Shown here piece by piece: positions 26,301 to 34,210 of a DNA stretch of 64,000 nucleotides. Below the pieces are notes generated by a model that was not told the DNA's origin, did no database searches, and worked only from the letters and a program-made list of their open reading frames with translations. Location of the stretch: contig CAXIPT010000002.1 of the NCBI GenBank assembly GCA_964030475.1, positions 13,002,270 to 13,066,269 on the forward strand, read 5' to 3'. The stretch comes from Tethya wilhelma (taxonomy: Eukaryota; Porifera; Demospongiae; Tethyida; Tethyidae). Numbering within the stretch: position 1 is the stretch's first letter; each line of letters opens with the position of its first letter. The position numbers were made by a program, and so were the translations under genes.

Positions 26301-27463
26301 TACTACTTCATAAAATCAACAAACCTCACTCTTGAGTTACTCCACTAAGCCTACTGTTGCAGATATTTGAGGTCAAAAAATTGCTTAATTTTGAGCACTT
26401 CACTTCAGTAAGCTAAACTTGTGCTAACAACCAAATTCAGCCTAGAGTAGCATAAAAACTTTAATTCTTGCTGAGCTAGTGTGTGAAGTCACAGCCCTGT
26501 GCAATGAGCAGTTTTTGTTAAATACTGATTAATGTGCAGTTTGGTCTCACAATTTTTTTGCCTGTATCCTGGAACCTTATGTGTGTATACTAATGGTACC
26601 TATGTTAGAGGATAGGTGGTTGTTTGATGGTAGATCGAGTGCATGGCGCGTCAACAACCTTACCGTGTATGTCGAATCTGTGGCCATGGGTGATGTCAGT
26701 TGTGTGTGTCAGTTCTTGTATTCTAAGTGAAACTACATGAACACGTTTCTTTCACACAAAAGGGCCGTAGACATTTAATGTGTGTTTTTGCTGAATAGAA
26801 GCAACATTGTCCTAGTCTCTCATAAACAGGCCCTCTACTGTGTGGTAGCTACGTATGTGTGTTTCCCCCTGGAAAGAGAGATTAGAATCTGATAGTCTAA
26901 TATGTAATCCTCCCCTTGGGTAAACAATGGGTATACCATTGAGTGGAAAATCAAAAATTTTCATAGTAACTATTAACACACACACACTCCCCCCATCCAA
27001 ACATTTCTATCATACCTCTACTCTTATAGATGTATGTAGCTAAAGGACCTCCTACACTGCTTTAAAATTCCAGCAAATATTTCACAATTCGATAGAATAA
27101 TTTTTGCAGTGGTTTGTAACAAGCAAAGACAGCAAACTTACTTTAATGCATTCACTTTCACAAAAGCAAAAACAACCATACCATATAGCGGGTAAATTTG
27201 GCGAGTTGGCAAATTATTCTTCAAATTGCCAAGCAGTTTTATATGCACAATCTTGCATATAAACAATGCAGCGTGCAGATTTAAATTGTCAAAATTTTGC
27301 TAAAATGTGAATTTGCCAAATTTTTAAGCCTGCCAAATTTCCCCGCTATACGGTACTTCCACCGATCGACTCACCTGTACTGTGCTCTCCCATTCATCCC
27401 AATGTGGGTGTGTTCATAATCCCTCCGTCTGCGAGGGGGACTTGCTTGTGAAATATTCTCCAT
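251..27463 (-). CDS. EF-hand-like / coiled-coil protein gene, eight exons, 3' end outside window
   Basis: Eight minus-strand exons (27463-27375, 24523-24380, 22144-21724, 3246-3038, 2848-2734, 2517-2292, 824-694, 455-251) join with consistent phases into an open frame of 513 codons plus one base, continuing off the left edge. Residues 1-30 are basic. About 60-118 form two EF-hand-like units with loops near 69-81 (FKDGSVNPTDF) and 99-112 (GTNGEGRYSLEAF); the calcium ligands are mostly missing, so calcium binding is doubtful. About 120-220 is rich in His, Pro and Ser; 220-326 is charged, with CKKC near its end; from about 327 it is heptad-rich coiled coil. EF-hand pair plus coiled coil resembles the layout of Rab11-FIP3/4-type trafficking adaptors, but no Rab-binding C-terminus is visible here, so that identity is only a suggestion. 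Two introns are very long (2.8 and 18.5 kb). Confidence 0.8.
694..824 (-). CDS. Exon 7, coiled coil
   Basis: Acceptor CACCTACAG| and donor AAGA|GTGAGTG frame two bases plus 43 codons, QYEELKKAKLDLEEDVMRER and onward, continuing the coiled coil with a single Cys and many Lys/Glu residues. Confidence 0.85.
825..2291 (-). other. Intron 6 of the EF-hand/coiled-coil gene
   Basis: AT-rich sequence without convincing coding potential on either strand. Short ORFs at 1222-1431 lack splice signals and family resemblance. A short (CA)n run lies near 1730-1741. Confidence 0.6.
2292..2517 (-). CDS. Exon 6, coiled coil
   Basis: Acceptor CAACCTGCAG| and donor GACC|GTAAGC frame 75 codons plus one base. The sequence is heptad-rich with Leu at a/d positions (LYRQIAEMQDDLKATRNE, YRENEKLRKELSRLKKEN), typical of a parallel coiled coil. 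Confidence 0.85.
2608..2690. repeat. (CA)n microsatellite
   Basis: Nearly uninterrupted CA dinucleotides inside intron 5; the ORF coding for TH repeats across it is an artefact. Confidence 0.95.
2734..2848 (-). CDS. Exon 5
   Basis: Acceptor CTCCTCAG| and donor AAATGCAAG|GTACAC frame one base plus 38 codons: an acidic, proline-rich segment (GDNESGDEDPPGGFYPPP) ending SRSSCKKCK. The CxxC pair could be a small metal site or incidental. Confidence 0.8.
3001..3037. repeat. (CA)n abutting the exon 4 donor
   Basis: The CA tract supplies the GTGTGT donor sequence of exon 4 on the minus strand. Confidence 0.9.
3038..3246 (-). CDS. Exon 4, charged linker
   Basis: The acceptor CAATAG| is preceded by a long (CT)n polypyrimidine tract (3258-3296 read on the minus strand). 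The donor is GGGAG|GTGTGTG, placed at the edge of a (CA)n tract. Starting in phase 0 it reads FILSPDDKLPSKPGHDRHLR and stays open for 69 codons plus two bases, which fits both neighbours. Choosing the internal AG at 3206 would break the phase. Confidence 0.75.
3258..3296. repeat. (GA)n tract acting as polypyrimidine tract
   Basis: On the minus strand this is a (CT)n run directly upstream of the exon 4 acceptor at 3247-3252, so the repeat probably serves as its polypyrimidine tract. Confidence 0.85.
3951..4076 (-). CDS. Possible terminal exon with a membrane segment
   Basis: On the minus strand, 41 codons run from about 4076 to a TGA at 3951. The peptide starts ECCPACSLGL, continues with the hydrophobic run AIVIVGLLLALLL and ends in a short proline-containing tail, the look of a C-terminal membrane anchor. 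A possible acceptor ending in AAAGAG lies just upstream and would join in phase 0, which is also the phase left by exon 3 of the surrounding gene. An alternative membrane-anchored isoform is therefore conceivable, but the acceptor is weak and chance is not excluded. Confidence 0.2.
   Translation of the reverse strand, partial: ECCPACSLGLAIVIVGLLLALLLKPNPPSDPLLTLFSPNAL
5768..6091 (-). CDS. Hypothetical small protein with hydrophobic segments
   Basis: A 107-codon ATG-to-stop frame beginning MGYTSCVSNRFSRRLLCLLP, with a basic then hydrophobic N-terminus like a signal peptide and a second hydrophobic stretch near the C-terminus (LMGLVCVGTTSVALLSVAL). No family is recognised. It lies in intron 3 of the coiled-coil gene. 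Another frame of the same strand is also open over most of this length, which lowers confidence. Confidence 0.2.
   Translation of the reverse strand: MGYTSCVSNRFSRRLLCLLPLFLGVGLTCTGCTAHTRHHRSRLQSGCLVWYVQSSKVKRQTIAAIPLYHKPYLMGLVCVGTTSVALLSVALCHSLPTAAPTVIALPV
9050..9100. repeat. (CA)n microsatellite
   Basis: Uninterrupted AC dinucleotides. Confidence 0.95.
9917..9946. repeat. (TG)n microsatellite
   Basis: Uninterrupted TG dinucleotides. Confidence 0.95.
13041..13072. repeat. (CA)n microsatellite
   Basis: Uninterrupted CA dinucleotides. Confidence 0.95.
14886..14935. repeat. (CA)n microsatellite with CATA interruptions
   Basis: CA dinucleotides interrupted by CGCA and CATA units. Confidence 0.9.
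21134..21161. repeat. (TG)n microsatellite
   Basis: Uninterrupted TG dinucleotides. Confidence 0.9.
21588..21621. repeat. (CA)n ending at an assembly gap
   Basis: A CA tract runs straight into a single n at 21621, as expected where a read assembly broke inside a microsatellite. Confidence 0.85.
21724..22144 (-). CDS. Exon 3, second EF-hand-like unit and His/Pro/Ser linker
   Basis: Acceptor CTTCACAG| and donor GAT|GTAAGTT frame 140 codons. It starts with the F-helix TDFASICRRYKLNYKSVMDE and a second loop, then changes to a low-complexity stretch with many His, Gln, Pro and Ser residues (YHQQQYHPQHQHHPSYGY, SSASSHHHHTRH). It ends in phase 0. Confidence 0.85.
22295..22340. repeat. (TG)n microsatellite
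   Basis: Uninterrupted TG dinucleotides. Confidence 0.95.
23326..23367. repeat. (CA)n microsatellite
   Basis: CA dinucleotides with one CATA and one CGCA interruption. Confidence 0.9.
24380..24523 (-). CDS. Exon 2, first EF-hand-like unit
   Basis: Acceptor TTGTCTAG| and donor CC|GTAAGTTTC frame 47 codons plus split codons on each side. The peptide ends in an E-helix/loop (MDSHYDSFRYSFESCKTFKD), the first half of the EF-hand-like pair. Confidence 0.8.
25430..25657 (+). CDS. First coding exon of a LysM-domain protein (LYSMD type)
   Basis: ATG at 25430 opens 76 codons that end in phase 0 at the donor ACT|GTAAGTTG. After a Ser-rich N-terminus comes a SYGT motif and then a LysM start, FLTHPVSPDDTLQGVALQYN, matching the conserved H-x-V-x-x-D-T-L-Q-G-x-A-L-x-Y signature of animal LYSMD1-4 proteins. 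The second half of the LysM domain must be in a later exon; I could not find it between here and the Helitron at 27.5 kb. The exon lies in intron 1 of the coiled-coil gene on the opposite strand. Either the gene continues through later sequence or this is an orphaned exon. An earlier in-frame ATG three codons before MASTS makes the exact start uncertain. Confidence 0.75.
27178..27356. mobile_element. Short nonautonomous TIR element, CCGTATAGCGGGAAATTT family
   Basis: The left end CCATATAGCGGGTAAATTTG and the right end CAAATTTCCCCGCTATACGG are inverted repeats around about 130 bp rich in AAATTTGC motifs. The same end sequence recurs at 52346-52693 and as a half at about 59920-59955, so this is a dispersed MITE-like family. 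It sits directly beside exon 1 of the coiled-coil gene. Confidence 0.7.
27375..27463 (-). CDS. Exon 1 (start codon) of the EF-hand/coiled-coil gene
   Basis: ATG at 27463-27461 opens 29 codons beginning MENISQASPPRRRRDYEH, followed by the donor AG|GTGAGT. Two bases (AG) carry over and join the T that starts the exon at 24523. The n at 27469 lies six bases upstream of the start codon, so the 5' UTR is not continuous in this assembly. Distant Helitron sequence lies on the other side of that n. Confidence 0.7.
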
Positions 27464-27496
27464 ACTGCNTTTCTTTTTAGTGTTACATTTTTCACC

Positions 27497-28176
27497 TTAA
27501 ACAGTACCTGTGAGCTTACATTTAAAACTCTCACTAATAGTGTATAGTGGGAGATCTTTTCTAAATTTAGCTCTCAGTCTGTTCACCTCTTTCAAACATT
27601 GTGTAATACCATTATTGAACTTGAGTTGAAAGCTATCAAGTGCAAGCCGGATAGCGAATGAACCCTGGACAGAGCAACATAGGCCATGCCTGCACTGGAC
27701 ACTCTGTCTGAAAAGTCAACAATGGCACTGTCCAGAGATAGACCCTGGCACTTGTGAATGATGACTTCATAGGCAAGAATGAGTGGAAACTGTTCTCTGT
27801 ACACGTACAAATTTTTCATAACCATGAACCTATTCTTTACTCTTTCCACCCTGTAAGGTGAACCAACATGATCAAACTGTACAAAAATCTTGTTACGTGT
27901 AACCTTGAGAACAGTTCCCAGAGCACCATTTACCAGACCACAGTTGGTGTCTATGTTACAACAAAGCATAACATGTGCATCAACTGCCATTTTCACAACA
28001 TACTCTAGACTTGCTGTTTTGTTTGAATCAGAATTTAGTTTTTCTAACTGTTCAATGACTTTTTTGTCCCACTTGCGTGTACTCTCAGTTTGATCTACCA
28101 CATCTGTGCACTTTAGCTCATGTACAGTGGTGTTTAGCATGCCGAGCATTTCTTTGTTGAACTCATCGCATGCCAT
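27497..28176 (-). pseudogene. Helitron helicase, C-terminal part
   Basis: Starts ACDEFNKEMLG and carries motif V/VI, LAYEVIIHKCQGLSLDSAIV and AYVALSRVHSLSGLHLIAFN, the conserved end of Pif1-family helicases. The listed frame stops at 27592, but a one-base shift restores CLKEVNRLR and runs to TAA at 27499-27497, which I take as the original C-terminus. Confidence 0.88.
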
Positions 28177-28368
28177 TCTAGTGGGAAACAGACATACAGG
28201 CGTCTGGCCAGACTGCTAAAGCTCAAGAAACTTGTCCGACACAGGCACCTTATGATGCGGTGTTTGAGTGCAGCAAGACACTCATCAGTTGGGCAGCCAC
28301 GTCTGACAGTATCTAGCATCAATGAATACTCTCTGTCACCCTTCTGACGCTCGTTGATTGTGAGCTCA

Positions 28369-28611
28369 TCATAGAGCACACACTCGTTCCAGATGTTGAC
28401 GGAAGCTACACATCCAAGCTTGTAGACTAGGGTTGAGTGGGAGAATGTTGCTGAACACTGGTTTACCATTGACAGGCTGCAATTGGAGGATGTCTCCAAC
28501 AAACAGAATATTCATGGAACCAAACCCCTCACTCCCCCCAAACAGCTCCTCCAATCTGAGGTGAATGTACGCCAAATTGAGGCTGGAAACCATGGACACT
28601 TCGTCAATCAC
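28369..28611 (-). pseudogene. Helitron helicase, Walker B part
   Basis: Starts with MIDEVSMVSS (motif II, DE) followed by ILFVGDILQLQPVNGKPVF (motif III, GD-x-x-QL-x-P). It is frameshifted against 28134-28502, which continues with a different frame. Confidence 0.88.
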
Positions 28612-29267
28612 AAACTACATAGTGTTACTCTCATTACTTTGACAGATGACTTTGGTAGTGACCAGTAGCCAGTTGTCTTGCTGTTGTGTTCAATGGGCAG
28701 CTGAAAGAGTCGGTGAATGGTTACTCCACCAACATTGAAAGCAGCTAAGCCAGTTGGAGCTGTGATGGCACACATGATGTCTTTGGACGGCCATAGGTCA
28801 TTCACTAAAGCTTTGATCGTCTCCATTAGAAAGGACTTACCGGTACCTCCTACACCACTAATGAACATTCGAAGTGGTTTGAGATCACAGTTGCAACCTC
28901 CTGCTTCGTGTTGTTTCTGGTGTAGGAGATGATTCTTGATGTTCTCGTAGATCCATCTCTGGTCAACATTCAGCATGTTGACTCTGTCCTCGAGATTGAT
29001 CCCATCAGAGTCATCGTTTATTTTCAAGTCGATGAGGCCATTCATTGCTGACTTGGCCTCACCCATCAGTTGAGGTTCCTCATTGTCCTCCTTATTCTCA
29101 GGCTCATCATCTTTTCCATTGTCTTTCTCCTCGGCACGTCTGGCTTCATTGATCTCTTGGATTTTGGCCTGTGCTTGAAGAGCCCTGAGAAGCTTTTCGT
29201 GGTGAGCCCTGCTGTCATCAGAGACCAAACTGTTGAAGGCCTCCTCAGCTGTTTCACCATCTTCCAT
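28608..29267 (-). pseudogene. Helitron Pif1-like helicase, N-terminal part
   Basis: Contains the Walker A motif ISGVGGTGKSF (residues 136-146) and APTGLAAFNVGG (motif Ia), followed by IHRLFQLP, as in Pif1/RecD-type helicases fused to Helitron Rep. The upstream linker is highly acidic and overlaps the previous frame (29497-29066), so a frameshift lies around 29300. Confidence 0.88.
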
Positions 29268-29569
29268 GAGCTCACTCTCATCCCTGAAAGGAACAAACAG
29301 AAGAAAGAGGGAATAGTAGTAGGCCTCCCTTTGTTCTTCTTTCTCGTCTTGTGGTTTGGAAGTCGAGGCTTGTTGAGCATCTTGTACTTCCTTTTACCAT
29401 TGTCATCCCTGCCGTTGTAGTCGTACTTGGACACAAAGTCGTACAGACAAACATTTTCAAGTAAGTCGGGTCTGTCTGGATAAAAGTCATCAAGCATGTT
29501 ACCCTCACAGATCTCATCACTGTCTGGATCGACTTTGGCAAGATCTTGTAGGTCTTTGTGGTTCTTGAG

Positions 29570-30502
29570 TCAACGGCTCCTCTTGTGTGGCATGAGCACA
29601 TTAACCAACTTGACCTGGTCAGACTTCTCTGTCAGGTAATTACCGAGCAGTAGATCACCAGCTTCGTACAACCCACACTCCCAGGTACGCAGAGAATGGA
29701 TGCCAAAGGACCACAACCTGGAGTAGATACTCTTGTCCTCGCTCACCTCTTGCCAGATGTCCTGGATGTTGCTTCTCTCAGCTTTGGTCACATACCCACT
29801 AACATAGTGGGCTAGTGCTAGTGAGGACTCAGCTACAAATTGGATATCAATGTTGCCCTTCCAAAGTAAGAGTAATAGGGGGTTGTAGTCATTGACTCTA
29901 GCCTCCATCTCAGACCTTGGCAACTCATAGATTTTCTTTTTTGATTTGTGACAATCATTGATCTCATTCAGCTTGGCAGTGTAGACTACATTACGAGGAA
30001 AGCCAAACTCACAGCTAGTGATGAGCACTGAACCAACTTTGTGTTTACGCTTACAGTAGGCACTACACTTTTGCATCTGGTAGCATGTTACCAACCTGTG
30101 CAACTCAGGATTGGATTCTTTGTCGGGAATTCGGCAAGCGATCCTATCCTGAATCCAGGTCAGAACATCTTTTGGGTCGTCTTCACTGATGACGGGTGCT
30201 CCGTGAATCCACAAAAGGACATGGTAGTGGGGAGCACCACGAGCCTGATACTCCTTCTTGTAGTAGTAGTGGGTTACATTTCCCAGTACAGCACCATTCA
30301 AGAGTACTTTGTGAAAAAAGGATCTGAACTTGGAGTCAAATTTTCTACTGACAGAAATGGGATCCTCTGTGCAAAGCCTTGAAATGCTGTAGCTATCAGG
30401 CACATTGTTGAGCTTGCAAAGGTACTCAGCAATGTCAGTTGCTTCATATTCGGCACAACTGAATGTGAGAAATAAGGTCGGTGGACCAAATTCTCGAATC
30501 AT
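29570..30502 (-). pseudogene. Helitron Rep endonuclease (HUH, two-tyrosine)
   Basis: A 310-codon frame. FGPPTLFLTFSCAEYE is Rep motif 1. ARGAPHYHVLLWI (about residues 88-99, near 30220-30240) carries the His-hydrophobic-His metal site. HYVSGYVTK (residues 232-240) carries the two catalytic tyrosines spaced by three residues and the following Lys, the rolling-circle nicking motif of Helitrons. This single piece keeps all the catalytic motifs although the element as a whole is broken; the frame ends in a TGA after HKRSR, and the same frame continues beyond it. Confidence 0.92.
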
Positions 30503-30547
30503 GGCCTTTAACTCACTCTGTCGTCTGAACCAATACTGCTTGGTTCC

Positions 30548-31033
30548 TCATACACTCTGAAGCATGGTGGAGAAGTTGGCTTCTAGTTGTTTATCACTAC
30601 TCCTAGCTTGCTGTAAGAGTGAACTGACACTTAGCCTATCCATGCGAGTGGACTTCAAGAGGTTGTACACCCCTGCTGACGCTTCACGCATCTCCTTCTG
30701 CCACAACTGGTAGAACACATACTGTGGATTCTTCCTGAAGCGGTCATCCTTGTTGAGTAGCTTAGACTTGACATACTCACTGAACCCTATCTTGGACTGC
30801 CAGGGGTGGTACTCCCCAAACTCACCAGTGGGAAACAGATCTGGGAAGCACATGACATCCAGATGCTGCGGTTTGTTGCTAATAGGATCTTCTTTGACCT
30901 TCGTAGCTACAAATTGATCAATGTGTGAATGGATGGGAATCTTACTCTCCATGTTTCTGATGGTGTAAGACTGAAAAGAAGCTATGTCCTCCTGGGTAGC
31001 CTTCTCGCGCAAATTGCTTTTGGCACGATTCAC
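30548..31033 (-). pseudogene. Helitron-like N domain
   Basis: 161 codons containing LDVMCFPDLFPTGEFGEYHP and the stretch YVKSKLLNKDDRFRKNPQYV, signatures of the domain upstream of the Rep nuclease in Helitrons (the FP-x-LFP-x-G and RF-x-x-x-P-x-Y motifs). It ends at TGA after LQSV; reading through gives GTKQYWFRRQSELKAM and then the Rep domain, so the stop is probably a single-base mutation (CGA to TGA would explain it). Confidence 0.85.
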
Positions 31034-31152
31034 TACTTCTGTGACTTTTTTGCAGCTTCATCTACAGAGGAATCATCTACATCTTTGTAGAGCCAGTTGA
31101 TTTCTCTGAGCTTTTCTACAACCTTTTTTGTGGCATATACATTGACCATGTT

Positions 31153-31857
31153 TCACCATACAACACCATCTTTTATTGGTCTACCATTGACAATCACGTA
31201 CAACTCGAGATCTGGATCAGGTAAATCTGATTGATTCACCTGATCCAGAGTATCCATTGTTCTGTTCAATGGTAGAGGAAGAAAAAACATTGTACCTTTG
31301 CAGGCTTTCAGTCTTACCATTGTCTGGTAGCACTTGGCACGTTGAATGAGTTGCATACTTAATACGTCTAGTTTTGACAGTTCTGGAGGAACAGGCAAAA
31401 CACTCAACCCATTGAGGATGCAACGTCGATCTTTTCTGATCATTGGCTTACAATAGGTACACATGTAAAGTACCTCGTTGGTGGCATTTGGGTTGTTCTC
31501 TGTGATGTAGCACACCACAGTACCTAGGTTGTCACTAAGCTTCACTCTAGATACTGATTTTCTCTGGTGGAGTTGTTCACATGAACAACAAACATGCTCA
31601 GCGTGGTCATCAAGCTCTTTCTCGTAGTCAGCTATGAGTTGAGCATGATTCAGCAGTAAGGTAGTTACTAGATCTTCCATGCTAGGGTAGTCTTCTTCGT
31701 CTGAAGACATTTCATAGACTTCATCAACCTTGCTACTGAAAAGTTCTTCAAAGTCGTCCCCAATGCTAGACACACACAACAGGTATTCTAGATCTCCTTG
31801 TGTGAGTGCTTCCTCAAACCTTTGAAGCTCTTTAAAGCTGCAAAGGCAATGATTCAA
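31153..31857 (-). pseudogene. Helitron N-terminal region with Cys motifs
   Basis: A 234-codon frame. After an acidic stretch come two CxxC-type pairs, CCSCEQLH and LYMCTYCK, then the pattern LSVLPVPPELSKLDVLSMQL and SLQRY-like strings typical of the zinc-bearing domain that precedes the Helitron core in many animal Helitrons (DUF6570-like, from memory). It stops at a TGA next to VVW; the same frame resumes with NMVNVYATKK, so the stop looks like a mutation. A frameshift at an A-run near 31055 then separates it from the next piece. Confidence 0.75.
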
Positions 31858-32190
31858 ATTGTACAGGAATGTAACTAGTCTTGGAAAATGTGTATAGACA
31901 CATGACGCAAGATTCTGAGCTTACTTTGACAATTTGTATCATTTGAGCACAACAGTAGATGTCCACTAATTACTAACCATTAGAGACAGAACGTTATCCA
32001 TGGGTCACGTGATTCATTTTTCCTTAATAAAAGCTAGTTTGAACTTTTATGGTCGACCGTTCCAGCTCACTTCAAGCTCCAAGACACGGCAGCAGGGAAA
32101 CCTGGTCAAGTTAATAATGTGACTCACATGGCAATAATATGACAAACTTAACTTGGTAAGAATACTATACTTGCTAGGGGTGTGCAACAT

Positions 32191-32633
32191 GAAAAATCAG
32201 CATCCGACTTTTGAACAACTAATTCATGCAATATGTACAGTAGGTTGAAACTTAAACCAGCGCACCTTCAAATTCCGTTGTCTCCTATCAACAAATGACT
32301 TCTGAATTCTTGATACTAACTACTTTCAACCGAATCAGCCAGATGGTAACCAATAACAGAGGCTTGTTTCAACTCTATCAGAGAATTGGCAAGGCCCTCC
32401 TCTAACTAATGCAATGTATAGGGGTTCCCTTCTCTCTTGAATGTAAGCAAAAATGGCAAATTGCGATTATAGCGGTAAAAAATGTGTAAATTTTGCTGAC
32501 AATGCAATATGAAACTTACGGTTTTTTTTAACTTCAGCAACAGAGATCAGGAATTGAAGGTGTGCTGGTTAAAGTACCAACCTACTCTACATGTTGCATG
32601 AATTAATTGTTCAAAAGTCGATAGTGATTTTTC
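32191..32633. mobile_element. Nonautonomous TIR element with roughly 80-bp inverted ends
   Basis: The left end (32191-32278, GAAAAATCAGCATCCGACTT) is the imperfect inverse of the right end (32552-32633, ending AAAGTCGATAGTGATTTTTC). Both arms include the GTAGGTTG block and the AATTCATGCAA block. Confidence 0.75.
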
Positions 32634-32935
32634 CTACAACAAATGACTTCTGAATTTTTGGTAATAACTACTTTCAAAAGAATCAGGCAGATGGTTACCA
32701 ATAACAGAGGCTTGTTTCAACTCTATCAGAGAATCGATAAGGCCCTCCTCTACTAACTCAATGTATTAGGGTTCCCTTCTCTCTTGCATGTAAGCAAAAA
32801 TGGCAAATAATTGCTATTTTAGCGGTAAAAATTGCTGACAATGCAAATATGAAACTTACATTTTTCTTTTAACTTCAGCGACAGAGATCAGGAATTGAAG
32901 GTGCGCTGGTTTAAGTACCAACCTAGGTTGCTCTT
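32634..32935. repeat. Direct partial duplicate of the 32.2-kb element
   Basis: From CAACAAATGACTTCTGAATT to AAGTACCAACCTA this repeats 32288-32585 with many small differences. The outer AAAAGTCG end is missing, so this is an incomplete second copy in the same orientation. Confidence 0.75.
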
Positions 32936-33659
32936 CTTAAGAGATGAATCAGGACTTTGATTATCATAACATATAGAAGGGCATATAGGCTCGTGGGCCA
33001 GACTCTTCCCAAGGGGAAAGGAAGAGTCTGGTAACACTGCTATCAGTAGTTTGTTCTGCACTGTCAGCAGATTCTAGTGTGGTTTTGCTGTTATCAAAAT
33101 TGACAAGTGATGCAATGGCTTCACCTCCAATAGGACTACTATTGGAGTTTACATAGCTAACACGCTGTGGCCAATTAAACAGTCCGAGAAATTCCTGGAC
33201 CCTTGAACAAAACCGCTATGCGAGTATTACAAGACACTTTCTTTTCTTGAAAGGGGCTGGCCCGCAAGACTATAGAGCAACCAGGCATCACAAAATAGTT
33301 CCAGGCAACTTCAGTGCCAGTCAGCCATTAGTTAGCTCAGTACTTTCTTAAAGGAAGGCTGACATGCAAAAATTTTTTAGCACCAAAATGTACTTTAAGT
33401 GGTGTGAGTTAGAGGAAAAATAGTCAAAAAATCTAAAAAAAATTTAAAGCAGTAAATACTTGCGTAATTTGAGGTGAGCAGGAAAGGCAAATTTACGTAT
33501 TTCCTGTTTGGGTGGAGCTACTACGGGGGAACGTTTTCTACACGTTTAGTAGCATTGCCTGAAAATTTTTATTGAAAAGCTGTAATCAAGTCTGTCTCCG
33601 TAAAGCAGCACAGCTACACAGCGTGCACCCAGCAAGCGCCCAGCAAGATTATCACAAAA

Positions 33660-34210
33660 CATTTGAGCACACTATGGACTAAGGCTAGAAAGAATTACGA
33701 AGAAATCTGTGAATTCTTGCGAATACTTCAGGATCTGCAGTCCCTTTCCTTCTTGTACACGTTTGTGCATGATCTCACACAAACCTTCAAATACTGGTTT
33801 GTCATTAAAGCTTCCTTGACAAGCAGCCTCTGCAAAAGTAATCCAAAAGCTATTTGGATTACTATTAGCAACTTTGTACAATTCAGACAGGCTGCTATAT
33901 CGACATGAAGAGGGTGTGTTTGCATGAAATGCTTCAGATTATGTTTAAAATTAGGAGTGGGTAATGGACGAGACAATGCATGCCGGAATGAAGGTAGCTT
34001 TCTCAGCTCTAAACAAATAACTCCATCAACCACATGGCGCTTACAAATAGAACTGAATACAGTCTTCCCGGCTCTATCAACTTCCTACTTAGCTTCAGCT
34101 TTTTCTACACAAATTACTTGTTGGGTCTGTTCTTGAGACAGCTTGATTCGTTTAGTTCTTCACAAATTTCATAACGTCGCCTACCACCTCCATGCTTTAT
34201 TGGTGTATGT
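33660..34210 (-). pseudogene. Broken fragment of an uncharacterised repeat-type protein
   Basis: Minus-strand reading gives three adjoining pieces: HTPIKHGGGRRRYEICEEL (near 34200), then VDGVICLELRKLPSFRHALS up to HVDIAAC, then after a frameshift near 33890 SELYKVANSNPNSFWITFAE to VILSSLSP. FWITFAEAACQG, FEGLCEIMHKR and LKYSQEF have the feel of large multicopy proteins of cnidarian and sponge genomes that I believe to be mobile-element related, but I cannot name the family. One frameshift and one stop make this copy nonfunctional. Confidence 0.45.

Larger units (their letters stand above)
24524..27374 (-). other. Intron 1 of the coiled-coil gene, holding the antisense LysM exon and a short TIR element
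   Basis: Apart from 25430-25657 and the inverted-repeat element at 27178-27356 no coding sequence is recognised. A short open stretch at 24850-24918 (minus) looks slightly coding but does not fit the gene's phase in its best frame. Confidence 0.55.
27497..31900 (-). mobile_element. Decayed autonomous Helitron
   Basis: Minus-strand pieces occur in the order expected for a Helitron: a Cys-containing N-terminal region (31857-31153), Helitron-like N domain (31033-30548), HUH Rep nuclease (30502-29570), then a Pif1-type helicase (29267-27497). The frame is interrupted by at least three in-frame TGA codons and several frameshifts, so the copy is dead. The exact ends (5' TC, 3' hairpin and CTRR) were not identified. 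The 3' side lies about 30 bp from the assembly gap at 27469 and the 5' side is somewhere above 31857. Confidence 0.9.
31901..33659. other. Noncoding interval with a TIR element and its partial duplication
   Basis: No gene is recognised. It contains the inverted-repeat element at 32191-32633 and a direct partial copy at 32634-32935. Confidence 0.6.
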
